Program-made: the position numbers and the translations under genes
The notes under the pieces: generated by a model
Databases searched by the model: none
Told to the model about the DNA's origin: nothing
Seen by the model: the letters and a program-made list of their open reading frames with translations, nothing else
Shown: piece after piece, positions 8,573 through 17,736 of the stretch
Layout: the number at the start of each line of letters is the position of its first letter
Numbering within the stretch: position 1 is the first letter of the stretch
Origin: Dinochytrium kinnereticum
Taxonomy: Eukaryota > Chytridiomycota > Chytridiomycetes > Chytridiales > Chytridiaceae
Assembly (NCBI GenBank): GCA_027604005.1
Contig: JADGJT010000410.1
Location: 1-18,626 of the forward strand
Reading direction: 5' to 3'
DNA length: 18,626 bases

Positions 8573-9088
8573 ATGAACCGACTCTGCATTGACGGCCCCA
8601 ACCGACAAACACTGATTAGCCAAGCACAAGACCATCTGCAAATTCATACTGGTTGGGAGAAAACCAGTGAGCGCCTCTGATGCAACTCCCACTGACTTCG
8701 GATCCACAAGGACGTCCAACGCTTCCTCCAATGCCTCGTCCAGCGCTGTTATTCATGCCAAAAGATCAAGCACTGACGGCACGTTCTTATGGTCAACTTC
8801 ACCCCTTACCTACCTCGCTGGAACATTGGGACATGGTGGCTGTCAATATATCGGCCCCCTAATCCCCTTGATGGTTATCATCAGACACTGTCTGGGTTGA
8901 CAACTTTCCAAAGTGAGTTCAACCCTACGCCACACCAAGGATAATGCTCAGGCAGTTGCAAATCAGTACGCTCATCACGTTGGGCACAATCACGGACGTT
9001 CGCGGCACATCTCCGATCCTGACACCGGTTCATGGCTGCCTTCTGCGAAATGCTCCGCAAATCCCTCGCTATTCAACATTACATTAAG
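8573..9088 (+). pseudogene. Decayed Ty3/gypsy-type integrase fragment
   Basis: Three plus-strand frames, used in turn, preserve the order of a gypsy integrase. The first frame (from about 8609) has the zinc-finger region: an IHTGWEKTSERL string, then HKDVQRFLQ and a CLVQRC-type cysteine pair. The second frame (about 8770-8910) has YGQLHPLPTSLEHWDMVAV, the start of the catalytic core, and then VWVDNFPK. The third frame (from about 8935) has AQAVANQYAHHV. The first frame returns (about 9025-9088) with HRFMAAFCEMLRKSLAIQHY, the part after the second catalytic aspartate. There are at least three frameshifts and several stops, and the first catalytic Asp position reads Asn. No protease, RT or LTR is found next to it, so it is a truncated, dead copy. 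Confidence 0.72.
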
Positions 9089-10013
9089 TAAAGGCAGTGA
9101 GTTTTCGCGGAGCTCAAGGACGAACAATCTTCTATGCCAACATTCGCCGCATTGAGTCACCTGTTGGGGTCTAGTTAACACCAAAATGATGGCACCCAAG
9201 CAAAGAGTAAATTTCGTCGCCGCTTCACACGCCGCGTCAAGCAACACAGTGTTTCCTTTTAACTAGACCTGACCACCTCTGAAAAATCCACAATGTCTCT
9301 AACCCTGAACGTTTTAAGCCTTTTGCCGTGACCACTGGTTGGGTAGGGTGGGGTGGCGGTTGCACCCACCCCCCACCATCATTCAGGCTGCTAATCGCCA
9401 AAAGCCTTGCGCGCCAAGGCCGTGTGTGGCTGCAACCCGGCCGCGCTGCGCGCACCAGGTGTCGAACGTCCTTGACCTCTGCTCCGGCGTCACCCTACCC
9501 CCATCGCAGGATCCCGCCGAGTCCGCTGACGGGACAATCCCAGTTTGCGGGAAGGACTAAGGGAGTTAGTTGGCTCAGGAAGAAACGAGAAAGCAAAGGG
9601 AAACTAATGTTTAAGTGGGAAGCGAATGCTGAGGAGCCAGGACTCGCTGGGACAGCTTGTTGGGCTGAGGGCTAAGAAAGCTGTTGTTTCAGCAAGAGCA
9701 TGTGCTTTATTAGGGCTAAATAGTGGCAAGGGACAGGTGTAGGTGTTGGAGTGGTCGGAGTGGTGATGCGGGGGAGGGGACTTCGAGCACAGGACCAGGA
9801 AGCCCCATAGGACCATGTCGACCCTGGCGGTGGTGAGAGTACCGCGCAAGCGTGGTAGGTGGGAAAGGGGAATATGCCGCTTCGCGACAAGGCGATGCCT
9901 TACGGCGCGGGATGGAACGTCCGGAAGCCGATGGTCTGGTTTTTGTTGCAAGGAGGAAAGATGGTAAGGTGAGGGGGCCGCGGGTTTTTTGAGGGGAACA
10001 GCTCGGTGAAGAG
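9089..10013. other. Gene-free, GC-rising stretch between two retroelement relics
   Basis: Open frames up to 115 codons occur on both strands but none has plausible domain content or an intron structure. They are rich in Pro, Ser and Arg, as expected from GC-rich non-coding DNA. A G/C-homopolymer-rich patch lies at about 9339-9385. The stretch could hold further decayed element sequence, for example downstream of the RNase H relic, but I cannot identify any. Confidence 0.4.
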
Positions 10014-10530
10014 GAACTCCTCACCCCTGGACAAGGCGTCGCAGCCAAAGACGTTATCTCGCGGAAAGTGAGCTAAGCGGTGGTCAAACTGTAAGCGTAT
10101 CCCCGTTTCCACGATGTTGTGAACAAGAGATGACACCACCAGACTTTGACTGTATCCCTTTTTCGAAAGCCACCATGTTGTTCGCGTTATGCCATTGAAT
10201 GCACTGTCCAGACAGGTGGGCCCCGACGGTGCTCAACCAGATGGCTACTGTTGTTAGCTACAGAATTTGTGCGGTGGGTTCCTGATCAAATTGGCTCACG
10301 CAATGCGGGCGCCAAGACCAGAGCCAGTACTCCTGTCGCGAGCAGAATTCGCCACCGAGAGGGCAGCTGTCGCTAACGAAACCGATCTGCGCTGACGTTG
10401 TCCATTTCGCGGGCCGTGATGAACTGGAAGCCCGGCCACTGAAATCCTCGCGCGAAGACCTAGGCCATGACTGGAAAGGGTGGAGAAGGTGGTAGGTGGC
10501 GACGAGATAGACGACCTTGGGGAAGAATTT
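10014..10530 (-). pseudogene. Decayed RNase H domain of a DIRS/Ngaro-like retroelement
   Basis: Minus strand. At about 10530-10450 the string FAKFFPKVVYL resembles the W..FLP..NGVS segment that links RT to RNase H in DIRS-type elements. From 10380 the string FVSDSCPLGGEF matches the first RNase H Asp motif. After one TAG come LTTVAIWL, SGQCIQWHNANNMVAFEKG (the second Asp region, here HNANN where DN is usual), and, after a +1 frameshift, LVHNIVETGIRLQFDHRL and DNVFGCDALSRGEEF. The DALSRG ending is typical of RT-linked RNase H. Catalytic positions are lost, so the fragment is inactive. A vagrant gypsy RNase H is the main alternative. Confidence 0.6.
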
Positions 10531-10644
10531 GGCAAATCCATGTCAGTGTGATGGCGACCTGTGTTGTTACGGCGTTATAAAGGAAAGAGGCAATGGTGCG
10601 CCGCTGGTCGGAGGTTAGAGACACGGTGTGCGCGTTAGTTTCAA

Positions 10645-11745
10645 TTAAGATTTAGCACATGCGCCAGACACTACTTCCTGCTCCTTCAATACGTAACCAA
10701 GGAACCAGGAGAGACGTTTTATTTGTGCCAAAGCGGCTTGCAGTAGCCGTGGATGGCAGACCCCAAAGAAGTTGTCGCTGTAACGCAAGTCGACCATCCA
10801 CAAGACAGAGTCCAGGCCCCGACGATAGCATTCTTCCAGGTGTTCGAAAAATGTGTCAATGTGGTCCAGATGGCAGCGGCCAAACGCGTCACGAGGGATA
10901 GCGCTGTTTACGCTAGGGTCAAGGTCTTACCTCGTGGAAACGAAAAATCGTGCACTAGGCGGATAATCCCTTCCGCCGACCCTTCTTTTTGAATCCAATG
11001 ACAGGTGGGGGGAGCCGGAGACGGTTAAGGAGGGGTCCTCCACCAAACTGCCCAGGTCTGCGTCAAGCGTCAACGATTTTCGCTTTTTGGTCAGGTGGCG
11101 TGTGATGGGTAAAAAGTCGGCCATATCCACATCAACAGACTTGGCTAATTCGAACCACGTCTTTTTGGGAAGGGCAGAGGTCCACGGGATACCGCCCGGT
11201 CCGGAAAGGAGACGTTACCAATCCTCCGGTTTCCACGAGTTGAGGCGGCATATCTTTATTCGTGCCGTCTCATTTGCGGCCAATTGGGTATCCACCCACG
11301 CCGCGCGGAACCTCAAGGTGCCAAAGGAGATGGGAGTGGGAGGGTGTAAATTACAGACTGCGGGCACGACGGGCCACGGCACCCCCGACGGCCTAATCCA
11401 CCCCGGAGGCGCACTAGGCGCATAGGTACCGCTGGATGCTCCGGGACCTGGGGCTGGGGAGGGCAACCAGCCCGCCTCCACTTGACTTTCCGGGAGAGGG
11501 ACCCGGCCCTCCCCTTCCGACGCGTGGGGCCGCGGGAAGAGACGGCGTCGCCGGATATTAGCGCCCGCAGACCGGTAAAACTGATGACGAGGCTGTGCGG
11601 GAGGGAATTCCCGCGCGCAAGACCGGGCGGGGGTGGTTGAAGCGCCCCTGACGCCATAAAGGTTGCCAAGGGTGCACCATTTGGCATACCTCCCCGCCCT
11701 GGCGCTGGAGACGCGGGTGGTGGTTCTCTGGACTCTCCGCTTCGC
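10645..11745 (-). pseudogene. Upstream part of the same retroelement: 366-codon frame with two stops, RT motif-A-like segment
   Basis: A single minus-strand frame runs from just after a TGA (11746-11748) to TAA 10645-10647. It has only two internal stops, both TAA (11215-11217 and 10927-10929), and it is in the same frame as the RNase H relic. The first third is Arg/Pro-rich with scattered Cys, as in Gag-like regions. The middle contains AAWVDTQLAANETARIKICR and KKTWFELAKSVDVDMADFLP, which I do not recognise. The last part has LDSVLWMVDLRYSDNF near 10790, similar to RT motif A (a hydrophobic stretch, then VDL). The remaining RT motifs are missing or unreadable before RNase H begins, so an internal deletion is likely. 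Confidence 0.5.
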
Positions 11746-11770
11746 TCATGCTATCCTTACAAAAACGCAC

Positions 11771-11985
11771 GACTTAGTCGAGCATATTGAAATGATTGTC
11801 AATCGTAAATTTCCTTTTTTTTCCTGACAATAATATTAGTGGGTCTCAATATTAAATGTAATGCCGTTGCCTTTCTTTCTTCTGATTGGACATTGCTGCC
11901 AATCCCGTTGCCCCACACTCTTTCTTCTCTCTCCCTTTAATGCTTCTCATAAATAATGGAGAGATTTAGAAGATTTCGAAGTGTA
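11771..11985. other. AT-rich spacer before tRNA-Trp
   Basis: Base composition falls abruptly from GC-rich to AT-rich at about 11765. A TATA-like ATAAATAA lies at 11950-11957, starting 36 bases before the tRNA. No gene is visible. Confidence 0.5.
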
Positions 11986-12057
11986 GGAGCTGTGGCGTAA
12001 TGGTAGCGCATGTGATTCCAGTCCACAAGGTTGTCTGTTCAAGTCAGGCCAGCTTCA
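11986..12057 (+). tRNA. tRNA-Trp (CCA), intronless, slightly irregular
   Basis: The 72-nt cloverleaf has acceptor GGAGCTG pairing with CAGCTTC (one G-T), D-arm GGCGTAATGGTAGCGC, anticodon loop TTCCAGT with CCA, T-stem GTCTG/CAGGC (one T-G) and discriminator A. The A box and the B box GTTCAAGTC are good. The anticodon stem TGTGA/CCACA has an A-C mismatch at the pair next to the loop (31-39). This is unusual and could mean the start of decay, a divergent but working gene, or the head of a tRNA-derived element. The following T-tract argues for a transcribable gene. Confidence 0.85.
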
Positions 12058-12059
12058 AG

Positions 12060-12077
12060 TTTTTTTGTTTTTTTTTT
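12060..12077 (+). terminator. Pol III terminator of tRNA-Trp
   Basis: Seven T, one G and ten T follow two bases after the tRNA discriminator. This is a strong double terminator. Confidence 0.9.
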
Positions 12078-12078
12078 G

Positions 12079-14300
12079 ACAGAGGCGGAGGGTTAACCAC
12101 TTGCCTTCGAATGCAAAACACGGTGACTCGTCGCCCTCTCTTCGCTACCCTCTTGCTCATGTGGTTAAGCCCAGGCCCAACCAGCCCCGCTGCCTTTCCT
12201 CAGGCCTCTAGCGTGTGAATGACCAGAACAGTCCCATCTGAATGGTGCATCTAGGATCTGCATGGGACGCTCCAGTCGATTTCCAAGTCCCAGCTCCAAA
12301 TTTGGGCTGAAGATGCCCGCCTTGCTGCCTTGAGGACTAAGATCTCGCACCCTCCAATTGACTATCTTTCCGCGTCAAAAATATCAGACCCCGCCTGCCT
12401 ACCTTAGCACAAAGGACGAGATGGCGGCCACTCTTTGCTCCCCTACTCATATTGCGGCTTTGGCAGGGAGACTTTTTCTCAGAATGCTCTCTTTCGCTTG
12501 CATCGCATGATTGTTTCAACTCCCCGTACCCTATTTCAAGGTTTATGCGGTCAGAACATGACCTCCCACCCTCCCCTTTGTCCCTTCTTCTCCAGTCTCT
12601 CCAGCTTCTCCATTAAAACTCCCCCACCCCGTTTCACCTGGCTCCCCCACTCTGACTGTTGTCTCTGATTACCATGCCCCTCTTGAAACCACGGCGTCCC
12701 ACCTCCCATCAGCGCTAATCTTCCCTTGCTCCTAATCACCCCTCTCCCTCCTAGTCCAGCCCCTGTCCCTACTGTTCCCGGCCCGGAGCCTGATGCCACA
12801 TCTGCTGATCCTCTCCCGCCCTACCCTGCTGACCTGGTGGTGGCGGCGCGCCCGTAATGGTCCGTATTCATTTTGTACTGGAATTCTCGTGGCCCTGCAG
12901 TACTTCAAAGTAGCTCACTTTCCTATCCCATTCACCCTCTTAAAATCCTAATTGTTAGCGCTCCCACCCTTCTTTTATTCACCGCAATCTTCCGATTCTA
13001 TTCAGCCCCAACGCGCACTGTGGCAAGCATAGTCTGTGGTCTTGGGCAATACTGCGTCAACCACGGAATACTCTATCTCCCTCTTCCTTGACTCAATCTT
13101 CCGATTCTATTCAGCCCCAACGCGCACTGTGGCAAGCATAGTCTGTGGTCTTGGGCAATACTGCGTCGGCCAAGGAATACTCTATCTCCCTCTTCCTTGA
13201 CTCCGAAGTCCTCTCCTTTTGCTCCCCCCCTCCCCTTTTCTCTCCCTGTTCATGCTATCTCTCTCATCTTGGACGCGCTCCGAGGTACCACCCTGCTCTT
13301 TTGCGGTGTCCTCTCTCTTCCATATTTTCTCTCCGCTTCTCCTCCCACGCGTCCTGAATTCCTCCACATCTTCTGTCACTACTGGCCGCTTATCATAGTT
13401 CTTCCCGAGAATCACTTTACCCGCCCTCACACCTCTACCATCTCTTTGCTCATTCCTCCTTCCTGTTCACCCTCTTGGCTCAAGATTGCATATGCCTTTG
13501 GCTACCAACCATGACTCTATGGAAATACTGTGGATATCAGCCACACTATGCCTCCTCCGGCCCTCGCTCCCGTCACATCTTTATCCTCTCCTCCCATACC
13601 CCTCCGCTTTCCTACTGAATTCCTCCGCCATACCTTCACACACCTGCACTTCTGCACTACCTATCGCTTATCCCCAACACTATGGGCCTGCATCTATGCT
13701 GGGCATTGTCTGGCCTCCACTGCCCTGTCCTTCGACCAGTGACAGACTCACGTTGACTTTATCCAGAACTAAATCATTTCTGAAATAGAGGCCGCGGCCA
13801 AAACGACTTTGTTTCGTAATGGATCTGTCTGGCTCCGACAGCTACATGCCGTACATGAGCTGATATCCCCGTGCACGACATGTTTCTGGACACGCTCGCG
13901 TCGCAGAGCCTGTCTCTGGCGTTAACCACATAGATCCTGAACACATGATGACAATGGACGCGAGAAACCTGGTGCTCTTCATCATTCCACCCCATTAGGA
14001 CCCTGACCTTCATGTCCAAGATTCCGATGCACTACATGAGCATGTGCGCTCTGGACGAAGCATCAATGAATATGGGACTGTTCTCCCTTGCACAGAAATG
14101 ACCATTCTCCTGGCTCGGATTTCCAAAAGGAGGAGTTACGAGCTGATTTCCAAATCCCGCAAGGCTCCTAGTATGCCGCCAGCGGAAAGCGCCAGCCTTA
14201 AGTCACAAGGTAACCACCCTTTATTATATATAGTGATGAGAGCCAATCCTGCGTCAAGTCGCCAAAAAGGTCGATCACCCTTACATCCGCAATGAGAGTT
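12079..14300. other. Gene-free pyrimidine-rich stretch, possible non-LTR element remnant
   Basis: The plus strand is strongly C+T-rich from about 12.1 to 13.8 kb. Plus-strand frames are Pro/Ser/Leu-rich and broken every 60-100 codons. One frame is open from about 12715 to 12854 (Pro-rich). After a stop it continues with FILYWNSRGPAVLQ (about 12866-12907), which resembles the first strand of LINE-type endonucleases (ILQWN-RG). No catalytic or RT motifs follow that I can read. This is a weak similarity, offered only as a lead. Confidence 0.25.
12985..13202. repeat. 109-bp tandem duplication
   Basis: Unit 1 is 12985-13093 and unit 2 is 13094-13202. They begin CAATCTTCCGATTC and end CTTCCTTGACT. 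Only three differences are visible, clustered near the middle-right of the unit (CAACCACGG against CGGCCAAGG). The unit is not a multiple of three, so the duplication would shift any frame through it. The near identity implies a recent event. Confidence 0.95.
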
Positions 14301-15117
14301 CAATTAGCCCATGACACAGATTAAGACCAAATATGACCTTGCATGGCGGCATGCTTGCCTGGTTTTTTAAAGTTTACACAAGCCACGTGAGGATTGTAAT
14401 CTATCTGAGAGTCAAAAGCGAACTACTCCCCAACAGAAAAAGGCCACAGAGTTGGAATGAATAAAGAGGAAATGGAAACCCAGAAGGGGTTGTTTGAAGA
14501 CAAAACCTTCAGAAAGACTCTGCTCGCGTTTGTGGATAGAAAGCGACAGGAATGGCCAATAATGGCCTTGAGAGCGCATAACCCTTTGGCATAAACACTT
14601 TTTTTAAACATAATTCAAAGCCACCACCACTGCCGAAGCTAAATATTCACTTAATGTGATGCAGCAAAACCGTCTATGAAATACATGAGAACGTACCTTT
14701 CCCCCAATTTCCTTAACATCTTAGCTCCAAACAAATATGATAATAGACTACTTCTTTCAATGGTCACGCGTGCCATGTTGGATGATTGGGTTCTTAGGAA
14801 TCACCAGTCGGGGGGTTCAAGGGGGTTTGTCAACAAGTGCTCTAGTGAGTTAAGTTGGTTTGTAGGCACAGGACAGACCCTGGCTACTTAAAGTCCTGTT
14901 GCAATGAGCTGCTCAGGTGAGCACACTTTCACTTTCGCTCTTGAGGGGACACGTGTTGTCGCCCTATTGGTGCGAGATGCCTCTGAGGCTGTGTATCCTC
15001 CCTCCCTTGATGTACCTCATGATATCTCTGTAGATATTCATGACGTACCTTCTCCGATATCCTCGCAGATACCCTGTCTTTAACCTCATCCACACCGCGT
15101 AGGTGGTGTGTAGGTCA
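14301..15117. other. Gene-free AT-rich stretch with one short open frame
   Basis: No gene is recognised. A 59-codon ATG-to-TAA frame on the plus strand (14904-15083) ends just before the LTR-like segment and has an acidic C-terminus (DVPHDISVDIHDVPS). It could be the end of a lost element polyprotein or chance. Confidence 0.3.
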
Positions 15118-15300
15118 TGTTACCGCCCATCATGGCGCCTGGACGCGTCGCCTTACGCGTTATTTACAACATGCCAGCTTTGCTAGTATATGTTGCTAGT
15201 TAATGAAGGGGGTATAAATAGATTATGCTAGAACATTATTTTAGCTATTTTAAATTAATCAGCGACTGCCACCTATTTCACTAATGCCAATACAAAGCAA
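15118..15300 (+). mobile_element. LTR-like promoter segment, possible solo or partial LTR
   Basis: The segment begins TGTTACCGCCCATCATGGCG and continues with two ACGCGT motifs. It then has a strong TATA box, TATAAATA, at 15211-15218. The TGTTAC...CCCAT start followed by GGACGCGTC and a TATA box is reminiscent of fungal Ty3/gypsy LTRs. The 3' boundary is not defined; a CA around 15293 is one candidate. No second copy and no target duplication is seen in the window. Confidence 0.3.
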
Positions 15301-15470
15301 GAGCTCACAACCCTCAATTAGCTATGGGAGTCGGTGGAATTCGAATCTCTCACATAGGTGTGCATAGAACTTGCAAACACACGTGAAAAAACGTGTTTTC
15401 CATTCCTGTACCTCTTTCAACTCCAACCTTTTAAAAAAAAAAACAATGAATTTGAAACAAATGCATAATC

Positions 15471-15722
15471 ACAGTACATCTCTGCTCATTCAGCACATGG
15501 GTATAATGTGATTAAACACAACTCGAAGCTGATTGGCAACACCACGAAAGGAACCACGAAGGATGCCCAGAAACCATAAACTGAGGGACAAATATTATTT
15601 ACAGTGTATCTCTGCTCATTCGGCGCCGAGGGATAATGCGATTGAACGCCTTAACCCGCCAAGGGGCATGATGGATGCCTATAACCTCTGGGACAACCCT
15701 ACAAGCTTGCTATCTTCAAAGA
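15471..15722. repeat. Diverged direct duplication, offset 130 bp
   Basis: Copy 1 starts at 15471 (ACAGTACATCTCTGCTCATT) and copy 2 at 15601 (ACAGTGTATCTCTGCTCATT). Further matches follow in order: ATAATG-GATT-AAC, then a GGATGCC string and GGGACAA. Many differences are C-to-T or A-to-G type, so this is an old duplication. Confidence 0.7.
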
Positions 15723-15845
15723 GCCTTTTAAGTTTGATATCTCTAAAGAATTGATAGATTAGAATACCATTCTATTATATAAGTTACGCGCGCCAGCAGA
15801 CAATGACTGCATGATTTGGTTTGGCTCCATTTGTTGTGTATAAAG

Positions 15846-15961
15846 CCGGGAGGTTGGCTGTGACCATGCTCCAAGAGAGACCAGGCCATTATCACCTCAA
15901 TACGCGCGTCAGGCTAGCCAAAAAAGCACCTTGACTTGGTAGCAGCCAACCTCAGACCGGG
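15846..15961. repeat. Imperfect inverted repeat with a loop of about 80 bases
   Basis: The left arm, CCGGGAGGTTGGCTG (15846-15860), pairs with CAGCCAACCTCAGACCGG (15943-15960) apart from a three-base bulge. Matching continues weakly inward (GACCA against TGGTA). It could be a foldback-type element remnant or a structured RNA; no coding or tRNA-like boxes were found in the loop. Confidence 0.55.
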
Positions 15962-16029
15962 AAGGTACGTTGGGGAATGAACCCAGCGTAAATCATCCTT
16001 TTAGTGCCCAGTATCTGTAAGATATTCGA

Positions 16030-16083
16030 GTGAGTATTTAGTGAGGCCTATTTATCAAGTGAGTTTTTAGTGAGGCCTATTTA
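16030..16083. repeat. Two-copy direct repeat GTGAGT-TTTAGTGAGGCC
   Basis: Two near-identical copies of about 26 bp sharing TTTAGTGAGGCCTATTTA lie side by side. Confidence 0.85.
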
Positions 16084-16308
16084 ATCGATTTGGAGGATAG
16101 ATGGTTTTGGTTCAAAAACAGGGTCTGAAGGTTAGGTATTCATCACTGAAATATTGTGGTGTTATATGTCATGTTGTCCTATCGCCGAGTCATATTTGAG
16201 CCGTTAACAAAGTCATACTCGCTGATTGAAGGTGCTTTTGGAGTAGCCAATATTGCAACTGATTTGATGCTTAACAACGCGTGTTTAACGCGTGAATGGC
16301 ACGTGTTT

Positions 16309-16392
16309 AATGTGGAAACATAGCTAGTTTAATGTGTAAACAACATTGAAAATGTGGAAACATAGCTAGTTTAATGTGTAAACAACATTGAA
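16309..16392. repeat. Perfect 42-bp tandem repeat, two copies
   Basis: Units are 16309-16350 and 16351-16392, beginning AATGTGGAAACATAGCTAGT and identical throughout. Just upstream, 16278-16308 holds two ACGCGT motifs and one CACGTG. The identity implies a very recent duplication. Confidence 0.95.
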
Positions 16393-16629
16393 AATCAAAT
16401 AATATAATGAAATCGTTTTTTTATTTCACGAACAGGCAATTAGGGTTTCGGAGTTATCCGAAGGGGAAGGGGAATTTAGGACAACCTCATAGGGGGCGGG
16501 CCATAGCTAACTTAGCAATCTTGGCTTGCTTATGTCATAAAGCACTGGATAAATCAACCTGGCAACTTCATATGTTAGGGTTTGGGGGATTCATTAAATA
16601 ATTATATGGATAACATGTAGGCAGATTTC

Positions 16630-16769
16630 TTGCTTGGTATTGAAAATTGCATTTGTTGTCAGAATGTTTGCTTGGTATCTTTGTTGTCGGAATGTAGATG
16701 TTTCTAACTAGATGCAATGGTCTTTTTGACCTGTCTTTTGAGGATGTTTTAATCTGTCTTTTGAGGATG
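16630..16769. repeat. Two further short direct repeats
   Basis: TTGCTTGGTAT followed by TTGTTGTC-GAATG occurs at about 16630-16666 and again at 16668-16696. CTGTCTTTTGAGGATG occurs at 16731-16746 and 16754-16769 with a 23-bp period. Confidence 0.8.
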
Positions 16770-16833
16770 ATCTCGATCTCGTCCTGTCTGTCTCTATGTG
16801 ACATCTGTTGGAGCCGCTGTCACAGCATTTATT

Positions 16834-16920
16834 ATGTGATGTACTCTGAACCAGCATGAGGGGTGGATGGGTACATGTGATATACTCTGATGCAGCATAG
16901 CATGAAAGGGGGATGGGTAC
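16834..16920. repeat. Two-copy tandem repeat of 41 and 46 bp
   Basis: Copy 1 is 16834-16874 and copy 2 is 16875-16920. Both begin ATGTGAT-TACTCTGA and end GGATGGGTAC, with a small insertion in copy 2. Confidence 0.85.
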
Positions 16921-17625
16921 CAGGCCTATCATAGGTTCTGATTTCTCCCTTCAACTTCATTCATACCTGATACTGTCCTTACCCACATTTCCTCACCACC
17001 CAACCACGGTTGCAGCCCAAAGTCCCTCCCAAACCACTGAAGCGCGTTCAAATGTCCAAAATCCCTGATACGGCGCTAAGTTGGTGGGAATCTGCGCCAT
17101 TAACAATTCCTGCCGAGGCTCAATCCGCGCCATGCACCATCTGCGCCATGCTGCATCCCTGCCGTCGGTGTGTTGTGGGCAACAAATTATTGATTTATTT
17201 TTGAATTTTTCAAATAAACACCGTACCACCAGCAACGGGCTGTGAGACCTCAACTATTGACAAGCATTAACAAAGAAATGACAAGCCAAATTCATTAAAC
17301 CACTTTAGGTCGGTCCTTTCCAGGCCTTACCCTTTACGGCAAAATCCGATAAAATGACTTTGAGGTAAAATTAGAGAAATTTAAGCCAGTTTGCTCCACT
17401 TAAATTCAGGCAGGTATTGCAAGAGAGTTTGTCAGCTTGAGAGTCAAATATTTAGTTACAGGCATAAACCAAATTAGCGTCATGCAGAAACAGTTTATCA
17501 GAAAATCAAGAGTCGTCGTTCAAAAAATTAGGCCGACATTCAGCATTGTCACAAAAGGCAAACATTAACATAAATAATCAATATTCACAGTTGATATTTG
17601 CAACTTCAATGGTGTTATGCAAAAA
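16921..17625. other. Gene-free AT-rich stretch
   Basis: Only short frames (up to 86 codons) without an ATG start or domain content. I see no RNA gene and no notable repeat. Confidence 0.5.
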
Positions 17626-17693
17626 AATGATATGTAGGCCAATGTAATCAATCTTATTCAAACCAATGATATGTCAAAGGCCAATGTAATCAA
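17626..17693. repeat. Two-copy direct repeat with AATGATATGT and GGCCAATGTAATCAA
   Basis: Copies lie at 17626-17651 and 17665-17693. They share both blocks and differ by a three-base insertion between the blocks. Each contains a CCAAT pentamer. Confidence 0.8.
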
Positions 17694-17736
17694 ACATGAG
17701 CACTTTCTTGTAAGCCTATGAAGGTGTGTACGTCGG

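Noticed and set aside
9328..9675. 115-codon plus-strand frame as a gene
   Set aside because: It overlaps G/C homopolymer sequence, lacks a domain or splice structure and lies between retroelement relics.
11313..11687. 124-codon minus-strand frame as an independent gene
   Set aside because: It overlaps the 366-codon relic frame in another frame and is Pro/Arg-rich as expected of GC-rich antisense-type shadows.
15310..15355. Possible tRNA or Pol III element with AATTCGAATC resembling a B box
   Set aside because: The putative T-stem does not pair and no acceptor or anticodon arm could be formed.
16407..16601. 64-codon ATG-started plus-strand frame
   Set aside because: No domain, an AT-rich start next to a tandem repeat, no splice partner. 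It looks like chance.
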